Of a DNA stretch of 46,007 bases, positions 40,972 through 46,007 are shown one piece after another. Numbering within the stretch: position 1 is the stretch's first letter; the number at the start of each line of letters is the position of its first letter. The notes under the pieces are model-generated. The model made no database searches, was not told the origin of the DNA, and was given only the letters and a program-made list of their open reading frames with translations. The DNA is from CAYSYY01 sp964576115 [NCBI: uncultured Gemmatimonadota bacterium] (lineage in GTDB: Bacteria > Blakebacterota > Blakebacteria > Blakebacterales), in contig CAZNUA010000028.1 of NCBI GenBank assembly GCA_964576115.1, positions 1 through 46,007 of the forward strand. The letters are read 5' to 3'. Made by a program: the position numbers and the translations under genes.

Positions 40972-41571
40972 GTGACGAAGGCGCCAGAACAGATCGGTGA
41001 AGCCCTTCCGGCCACCTATGATGAGCTGGTGCGTGAGTACGGCAAGCGCGTCCTCGCGATCGCCTACGACTACGTCAAGGACTACGACGCGGCACAGGAT
41101 GTGGCGCAGGAGGTGTTCATCAGGGTCTGGCAGAAAGGTGACGAATTCCAGGCCCGCGCGAGTGTTTTCTCCTGGATCTACAGGATCACCGTGAACCTGG
41201 CGATCGATTTCCTCCGCAAGCAAAAAAGCCGGGGGAAGCTCGCGGACAAAGAGGGGGACTACATCGGCACCTACCGGGCCGAACAGGAAACGGGCTCGAC
41301 CGTGACGGCTCCCGGAACCGAGATGGAACGCTCTTCGGTTCGGGAACGGATCGATACCAGTCTCGAGATCCTCTCCGAACACCAGAAACAGGCTTTCATC
41401 CTGCGCTACTATCAGGAGATGCCGATCGACGAGATCGCAGCCATCATGGGGTGCCGGGAGAGTACGGTGCGACAGCACCTGTTCCGGGCGACCCACAAAC
41501 TGCAGGACGAACTAGGTGACCTGGCCGAACGCTTCGGGATCCGACGCGCCGGCGAGGACGAGAACGGTTGA
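40972..41571 (+). CDS. ECF-family RNA polymerase sigma factor
   Basis: 199 residues, GTG start. Region sigma-2 spans about 20-90 (LVREYGKRVLAIAYDYVKDYDAAQDVAQEVFIRVW in parts: YDAAQDVAQEVFIRVW; SWIYRITVNLAIDFLRK). Region sigma-4 spans about 130-185 (LEILSEHQKQAFILRYYQEM, IDEIAAIMGCRESTVRQHLFRA). There is no sigma-3, as expected for the ECF group. Its stop overlaps the anti-sigma gene in TGATG, so it is regulated post-translationally by the neighbouring membrane protein. A weak site precedes the start. The promoter and regulon are unknown, but ECF factors commonly control their own operon. Confidence 0.95.
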   Translation: MTKAPEQIGEALPATYDELVREYGKRVLAIAYDYVKDYDAAQDVAQEVFIRVWQKGDEFQARASVFSWIYRITVNLAIDFLRKQKSRGKLADKEGDYIGTYRAEQETGSTVTAPGTEMERSSVRERIDTSLEILSEHQKQAFILRYYQEMPIDEIAAIMGCRESTVRQHLFRATHKLQDELGDLAERFGIRRAGEDENG

Positions 41572-42458
41572 TGAGAAACATGACGCACGTCGACGAATAT
41601 CTGGATGAGTACCTGAGGGGCGAACTGGGACGCCGGCAGACCGAGCAGGTCGCCGCCCACCTGGCCCGCTGCCCTCGTTGCGCCGCCCGGGCCGACTGGC
41701 TGGAGCAGCTCATCGAGGTCACCGGACAGGTGCGGATCGAGCCCCCCGCAGAAGTCGTCGAAGACCTGGAACGTCGTCTGCTGGCTCTACCCGGCGAACT
41801 CGAGTCAGGCCGGTTCGGTACCGTTTCGACGCCGCGGAGGATCGAGCGTCCGGTACCCGTCACGGCCCGCTTCCCCCTGCTCGGGTCTCCGGCCCTGCGT
41901 GTCGCCGCCGCCCTGCTGCTCGGCGTGGCGGTCGGCTACGGGTTATGGGGCCGGACGGATCAGCGCCTGGGTGGACCCGAAGGAGCGACCGACCTCGCTC
42001 CCGCACCGTCGCTGACGGCTGAAAGCACGGCCCGCGCCGCCCGCAGCGGCATCGTTCCGGCGGCCGGTATGACGGCCTCAGCCGGCGCCGGCCCGACCGA
42101 AGAACTCGAGGCCCGCGTGGCCCGGCTCGAGCGGCTCCTGCTGCGCGATCACCTGGGCCGGGTCGAGGCAGCGATCACACACTTCGTCAACGGCACCGCC
42201 GACGGGCGGGTCGTGCAACTGCCCGAAGGATCCATGCAGTCTCTGCTCTCGACCACCACCAGCCTCAAGTTCGACTACCGCACCAGCGGTAACGATCGCA
42301 TGACCCGTCTGCTGGGCCAGATCGAGGCGGTTCTGACCGAGATCGAGCAGATCTGCTGCGAGCAGAATCTCGACAACGCCGTTGTTGTCGCGTCACGGAT
42401 CGAAGATGGCGGAATCCTTTCCACTCTCCAGCGCATGAAGGTTACAATCGAGGAGTGA
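41571..42458 (+). CDS. Anti-sigma factor with zinc-binding domain, one-pass membrane
   Basis: 295 residues from the ATG at 41571, which overlaps the sigma stop. The N-terminal anti-sigma domain contains H30xxxC34xxC37 (HLARCPRC), the ZAS zinc motif, and should bind the ECF sigma factor in the cytoplasm. A transmembrane helix lies at about 109-127 (LRVAAALLLGVAVGYGLWG). The C-terminal ~165 residues would be periplasmic and include a coiled-coil-like region (EELEARVARLERLLLRDHLG) and two adjacent cysteines (QICCEQN). The periplasmic part probably senses the signal and may be cleaved. It is followed by the GWxTD gene six bases after its stop. Confidence 0.92.
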   Translation: MRNMTHVDEYLDEYLRGELGRRQTEQVAAHLARCPRCAARADWLEQLIEVTGQVRIEPPAEVVEDLERRLLALPGELESGRFGTVSTPRRIERPVPVTARFPLLGSPALRVAAALLLGVAVGYGLWGRTDQRLGGPEGATDLAPAPSLTAESTARAARSGIVPAAGMTASAGAGPTEELEARVARLERLLLRDHLGRVEAAITHFVNGTADGRVVQLPEGSMQSLLSTTTSLKFDYRTSGNDRMTRLLGQIEAVLTEIEQICCEQNLDNAVVVASRIEDGGILSTLQRMKVTIEE

Positions 42459-42463
42459 GTCAG

Positions 42464-43831
42464 ATGTTCAGCGGTCATAACATACAGCGAGGGCGCCGGG
42501 CCGAGAGGGGTCTCGCCACATTTGCCTTCGTGCTCGCGATCGGGCTGGCGGTACCCACCGCGGCCCGGGCCGCACCGTACGCCGGCCTGAAGCAGGAACC
42601 GGACGTCGAAGCACGCTACCAGCAGGCGCTCGCCTTGAACCTGCAGGGGAACTGGGAGAACGCCCTCCCCCTCTTCCGCCAGATTGCAGCGGGTTCCTCC
42701 GAGCATGCCGCCGAGGCCGCCTACTATGCCGGACTGTGCCTCGAGAACCTCTCCGAGCGCGATGCCGAAGCTTTCCAGGCCTTTGTGGACCTGCGCACGC
42801 GGTTTCCCGAAAGTCCTTTCGCCGCCCACGCTCTCTCCCACCAGGTGACCCTGGCCGGACAGTTGGGCGACAACGACCCCTTTTACCGCGACTTTCTCAT
42901 GTTCCAGATCGAGAACGGCGAGCAGCCAATAAGATACGAGGCTGCCCTGAGCCTGGCCGGGCTTGGTGACGAGCGGGCCAGCAGGGGTCTGCTCGAAGTG
43001 CTGCGGGAAGGTACCAACGACCAGAAGATGCTCGCCCTGGAGCGCATTCCCTCTTTCGCACCCGAGATCGCCTCCGATCTGGCCAACGAAGCGGTGCGCA
43101 TCACCCGCGGGAACGCTCTGAACGTCCAGGCGACCGATCTACGCCGCTCCCTGGCTGCCCAGCAGGCCGAACGGGAGCGTCTGGAAGAAATGATCGCCAC
43201 CGACCGCCGCTTCCTGATGAACACCATCAAGCGGCAGGGCGAGGAGTGGACCGAAGAAGAGCTCATCACCCAGGGTCTCTTTCACATCATGCCGGTCGAG
43301 ACCTTCGCCCGCTACGTGCAGGCCAGCGGGGCCGAGAAGCGCCGGATCTACACCGAGTTTTTCCAGAGTGTCGAGGATCCCTTCCCCGACACTCCCGAAC
43401 AGGAAGCCGAATCGGAATTCCGGCTGCGCATCGAGTACGCCCGCGATCACTTCAGCGAACCGTGGAAGGCCGCCCGCAGTCTCTACGAAGCCGCCGACTG
43501 GCTGACCGAGGACAACTCCTACGCGGCCTGGGACGCCCGCGGCGAGCTCTTCGTCAAATACGGCGCTCCCGATGCCATCAGCATGGTCAACTTCAATGTC
43601 GAGGAGTGGCTCTACACCCGCTTCGGGATCGACTTCACGGTCATGAAGTACAAGGTCAATTTCTTCCGCAACGCCATCTACCCCGGCCGCGTGAGCCAGA
43701 TGGATTTCGGTCCCGACATCGTCCAGACCAATTTCATCAACGCCCCCCGCTTCGAGTACTGGCCGACCCCCCCCTGGCGGCGGGATCAGGAAGACCAGGA
43801 AGATCCGCGGCAGGGACCGATTGAGCCCTGA
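42464..43831 (+). CDS. GWxTD-family secreted protein with TPR-like N-terminus
   Basis: 455 residues from ATG 42464, which has GAGGAG eight bases upstream; a GTG at 42455 overlapping the anti-sigma stop is the alternative. Signal peptide (LATFAFVLAIGLAVPTAARA). Residues 50-200 form TPR/HEAT-like helices (YQQALALNLQGNWENALPLF; YEAALSLAGLGDERASRGLLE). The C-terminal third resembles the GWxTD domain (FFQSVEDPFPDTPEQEAESE; AAWDARGELFVKYGAPD), although the name-giving GWxTD is degenerate here. The domain is frequent in FCB bacteria and its role is unknown. Because it is co-transcribed with the sigma/anti-sigma pair, it may be the sensor partner or a regulon member. A strong terminator follows. Confidence 0.8.
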   Translation: MFSGHNIQRGRRAERGLATFAFVLAIGLAVPTAARAAPYAGLKQEPDVEARYQQALALNLQGNWENALPLFRQIAAGSSEHAAEAAYYAGLCLENLSERDAEAFQAFVDLRTRFPESPFAAHALSHQVTLAGQLGDNDPFYRDFLMFQIENGEQPIRYEAALSLAGLGDERASRGLLEVLREGTNDQKMLALERIPSFAPEIASDLANEAVRITRGNALNVQATDLRRSLAAQQAERERLEEMIATDRRFLMNTIKRQGEEWTEEELITQGLFHIMPVETFARYVQASGAEKRRIYTEFFQSVEDPFPDTPEQEAESEFRLRIEYARDHFSEPWKAARSLYEAADWLTEDNSYAAWDARGELFVKYGAPDAISMVNFNVEEWLYTRFGIDFTVMKYKVNFFRNAIYPGRVSQMDFGPDIVQTNFINAPRFEYWPTPPWRRDQEDQEDPRQGPIEP

Positions 43832-43877
43832 CCGGTCTCCGGGATAACCGGACCGGATTCAGAATCACTCCCCGAGC

Positions 43878-43905
43878 AAGCCCCCACCCCGGTGGGGGCT
43901 TTTTC
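43878..43905 (+). terminator. Strong rho-independent terminator
   Basis: AAGCCCCCACC and GGTGGGGGCTT form a stem with a very short loop and are followed by TTTTTCG. It lies 47 bases after the GWxTD stop and closes the sigma-anti-sigma-GWxTD operon. Confidence 0.93.
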
Positions 43906-44019
43906 GTTGTACCGGAAGGTTCGATTTATCCGGGGAGGTTTGATTCTGAATTCCCGGCGGTGGTACAGTCTGGACCACTCTGCCGCTTCTTCTCAGGCAT
44001 CCTTATCAGAGGGTGAAAA

Positions 44020-46007
44020 ATGAGCGGGAAACGAATCCTTCGGGCAGCCTCGCTGATCAGTGCGGTGGCGATCATCATCGCCAGCTGTGTCGAGATTCCC
44101 ACCGAGGAACCGACCGGTATCAATCCGCTGGAATTCCAGGACGTGCCGTTGTACGTCGCAGCCGACGGTCTCAGCTCGGTCGAGGTGACGACGACCGTGG
44201 TCAACACAGACGGAGTCCGTCTGCCCAACGTTCCCGTCACCTTCACGGCGACCCTGGGAACATTGCTCAAATCGACGGTCCTCACCGACTCCAGCGGTAT
44301 CGCCTCCACGTCCCTGATCAGTATCGAAAGCACCGTCGACACGACCAGTTACGTCACCGCCGCCATCCTGGACTCGAGCTATGTCATCTCTCCCCGGACC
44401 GGAATCCACGATCCGCTTCCGGCCGTACCCGCCGATGCCGTGGCGATCATCTCCTCCGGACAGCTCACCGACGAAGAGCTCGAAACCAGGCTGCACCTGC
44501 TGCTGCTCCAGCAGGCCCGGGACAACGCCCGTGAACGCCGTCAGGGCATGAGCGCCCTGCTGGGCGAACCGGAAGGAGGCCATGCGGCCGGAGACGAGAG
44601 GACCGCAGCCGAACAGCTGACGGTGATCTTCGAAGGGGTCGAGATCCTCCTGAGTTCGAACAAGTCCCAACTGCCGGCTGACGGACTCTCGAAAGCCACC
44701 ATCGCCGCCCAGGTCCGCACCGTGACGCGCCGGATCGCCGTTCCCGACGCCCGCCTGCAGTTCGCCGCCGAGCAGGGTCAGATCACCGCCACGTCCACGA
44801 CCGATGACAACGGCAACGCCAGCGCCACTTTTACCGCCGCCGTTACTCCCTCGGGATCCGATACCATCACCGCCCGGCTGGGGAACACCCTTTCCTCCGA
44901 ACTGATCCAGACCTACGTCCAGCCGGTGCTCTCGATCTCCTCGGACGCTTCGACACTGCCGGCCGACAATAATTCGACCACCAACGTGCGCGCCCGCCTG
45001 CTCACCCCCGGCGGCCTGCCGATCCAGGGCGCCCAGGTCGATTTCAGCCTCACCGGCCCCGGTGACGTGTCCATTACGGTGCAGGGAGCCACGAATGCCA
45101 ACGGCGAGGCGATCGCTGTTGTCAAGGCCGGTCAGACCTCGGGAACGGTGACCGTCACCGCCGCCTTCAGCCAGCTCTCCGAGTCGACTTCGGTCGAGAT
45201 ACTCGGTTTGAATGTGACCCTGTCGGCGTCAAAGAGCACCATTCTGGCCAACGGCAACTCCACGACCGATATCATCCTGGTCGCCAAAACCCAGAACACC
45301 AATGTGGCCGTGGTGGGCAAGACGGTTACCTTCGCCAGTGATCTGGGCACCATCCAGGCCACGACCACCACCAATTCTTCGGGAATCGCGCGGGCGACCC
45401 TGACCTCGGGCACCACCGCCGGGACCGCCACCATCACCGCCACGGTGGGCAACATCACCCGCACGACCACGGTCAGCATGATCGCCGTCGATGCCCAGCT
45501 GACCCTTGAACCGTCAACGACCTCTATTCTGCGTGACGGCCAGAGCACGTCCGTTATCACCGTCACTGTTACCGATAACGAGAACCAGCCTCTCTCGAAC
45601 AGGAGTGTCGCCTGGTCGCTGGCCGCCGGAACGGGATCTCTGAGTACCGTCAGCGGAACGACCAATGCCCAGGGCCAGACCTCGGTCACCTTCCGGGCCG
45701 ATGCCGCCGACTCCCTGGACGGAAGCGGCACGATTCAGGCGTCAGCGGAGGGGAACAGCGCCACGACCGTTGTCTCTGTGCGCGGCATCAGCCTCGCGAT
45801 CTCCTCGAACAAGGGTTCGATCATCGCCGACGGCAGCGACGCCGCCACGATCACCCTGCAGGCCACCGAGACGACCTCCGGGATTCCCCTGGTCGGGAAG
45901 AGTATCGCCTTCGCCACCAGCCGCGGATCGATAACGGCTTCGGCCGTGACCGGCTCGACCGGAGAAGCGACGGCGACCCTGAGCGCCGCCAGTGCCGGAA
46001 CGGCAAC
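44020..46007 (+). CDS. Big_1 (invasin-like Ig) repeat lipoprotein, 3' end beyond window
   Basis: Open for 662 codons to the window edge. ATG preceded by GAGGG at six bases. Lipoprotein signal ending IIIASC (C23). After a short linker come at least six repeats of about 90-110 residues, each beginning with a bacterial-Ig motif: VAADGLSSVEVT, LPADGLSKATI, LPADNNSTTNV, ILANGNSTTDI, ILRDGQSTSVI, IIADGSDAATI, and each with a 'G.(A/S)..T' return strand (TDDNGNASATF, TNANGEAIAVV, TNSSGIARATL). These are Big_1-type Ig domains of the invasin/intimin group. A ~70-residue charged, helical insert (about 150-190, LETRLHLLLLQQARDNARER) separates the first repeat from the rest. Probably a surface adhesin or spacer; full size unknown. 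Confidence 0.9.
   Translation, partial: MSGKRILRAASLISAVAIIIASCVEIPTEEPTGINPLEFQDVPLYVAADGLSSVEVTTTVVNTDGVRLPNVPVTFTATLGTLLKSTVLTDSSGIASTSLISIESTVDTTSYVTAAILDSSYVISPRTGIHDPLPAVPADAVAIISSGQLTDEELETRLHLLLLQQARDNARERRQGMSALLGEPEGGHAAGDERTAAEQLTVIFEGVEILLSSNKSQLPADGLSKATIAAQVRTVTRRIAVPDARLQFAAEQGQITATSTTDDNGNASATFTAAVTPSGSDTITARLGNTLSSELIQTYVQPVLSISSDASTLPADNNSTTNVRARLLTPGGLPIQGAQVDFSLTGPGDVSITVQGATNANGEAIAVVKAGQTSGTVTVTAAFSQLSESTSVEILGLNVTLSASKSTILANGNSTTDIILVAKTQNTNVAVVGKTVTFASDLGTIQATTTTNSSGIARATLTSGTTAGTATITATVGNITRTTTVSMIAVDAQLTLEPSTTSILRDGQSTSVITVTVTDNENQPLSNRSVAWSLAAGTGSLSTVSGTTNAQGQTSVTFRADAADSLDGSGTIQASAEGNSATTVVSVRGISLAISSNKGSIIADGSDAATITLQATETTSGIPLVGKSIAFATSRGSITASAVTGSTGEATATLSAASAGTA

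Noticed and set aside
38575-41496. Very long minus-strand reading frame upstream of lepB (about 970 codons in all)
   Set aside because: Only the last 213 residues are LepB. The rest is antisense to dsbD and the sigma factor, both with clear motifs; it is Gly/Arg/Gln-rich, without domain, start or ribosome site.
1-46007. CRISPR arrays, rRNA genes, additional tRNAs, known riboswitches
   Set aside because: None seen. The short tandem repeats lack spacers, and only one tRNA cloverleaf was found.

Overview
The window is bacterial DNA of high G+C content, densely coding, with one short AT-rich island (about 25,950-28,030). Several families point to the Fibrobacteres-Chlorobi-Bacteroidetes (FCB) superphylum or a neighbouring uncultured phylum (for example Eisenbacteria-, Krumholzibacteria-, Latescibacteria- or Gemmatimonadota-like). 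These are a GWxTD-type protein, a C-terminal FlgD-like/type IX sorting domain, a CBM9-DUF5916 outer-membrane protein, DUF4097 proteins, a PafBC-like WYL pair and many secreted peptidases. No rRNA is present, so the phylum cannot be fixed from this window.

Layout. 1-10,968 (all minus strand): an outer-membrane DUF5916 protein and an AlaX-type tRNA-editing protein; then a histidine kinase, a sigma-54 response regulator and class I fructose-1,6-bisphosphatase with overlapping ends. purC and two DUF4097 proteins lie upstream. 11,170-15,450: a secreted M28 peptidase (+), convergent with a coupled pair, a DUF5683-like membrane protein and a lipoprotein (-). 15,675-19,009: gatD-gatE (+), the archaeal-type tRNA-dependent amidotransferase that makes Gln-tRNA(Gln), overlapping by GTGA. 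18,951-22,609 (-): a phosphodiester-glycosidase-like lipoprotein, an SDR oxidoreductase, a methyltransferase and a MutY-like glycosylase without iron-sulfur cysteines. 22,662-25,529 (-): a secreted S9 peptidase.

25,678-28,039 (-): the AT-rich island. It holds a protein that looks like a thermolysin-type propeptide joined directly to a GC-rich sorting domain, a TolB-like beta-propeller protein and non-coding DNA. 28,040-34,657: a metallo-beta-lactamase-fold protein and a methylthioadenosine salvage set (mtnP on +; mtaD-mtnA on -) behind an M61-like protein that has lost its HExxH motif. 34,943-37,221 (-): two WYL regulators and a DUF2007 protein. 37,351-38,238 (+): a 58-residue rubredoxin and a one-pass membrane protein. 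Then tRNA-Ala(CGC) and lepB (-), followed by dsbD, an ECF sigma factor, its anti-sigma factor and a GWxTD protein (+) closed by a strong terminator, and the first 662 codons of a large Big_1-repeat lipoprotein that runs off the window.

The most notable points are archaeal-type GatDE in a bacterial context, the propeptide-sorting-domain chimera whose junction coincides with a base-composition switch, the M61 pseudo-peptidase, and short tandem repeats (16-32 bp units) at gene ends, in N-terminal extensions and in an internal loop. The genetic code looks standard. Start codons were chosen from Shine-Dalgarno sites, signal peptides and family alignment remembered from experience, not from a search.
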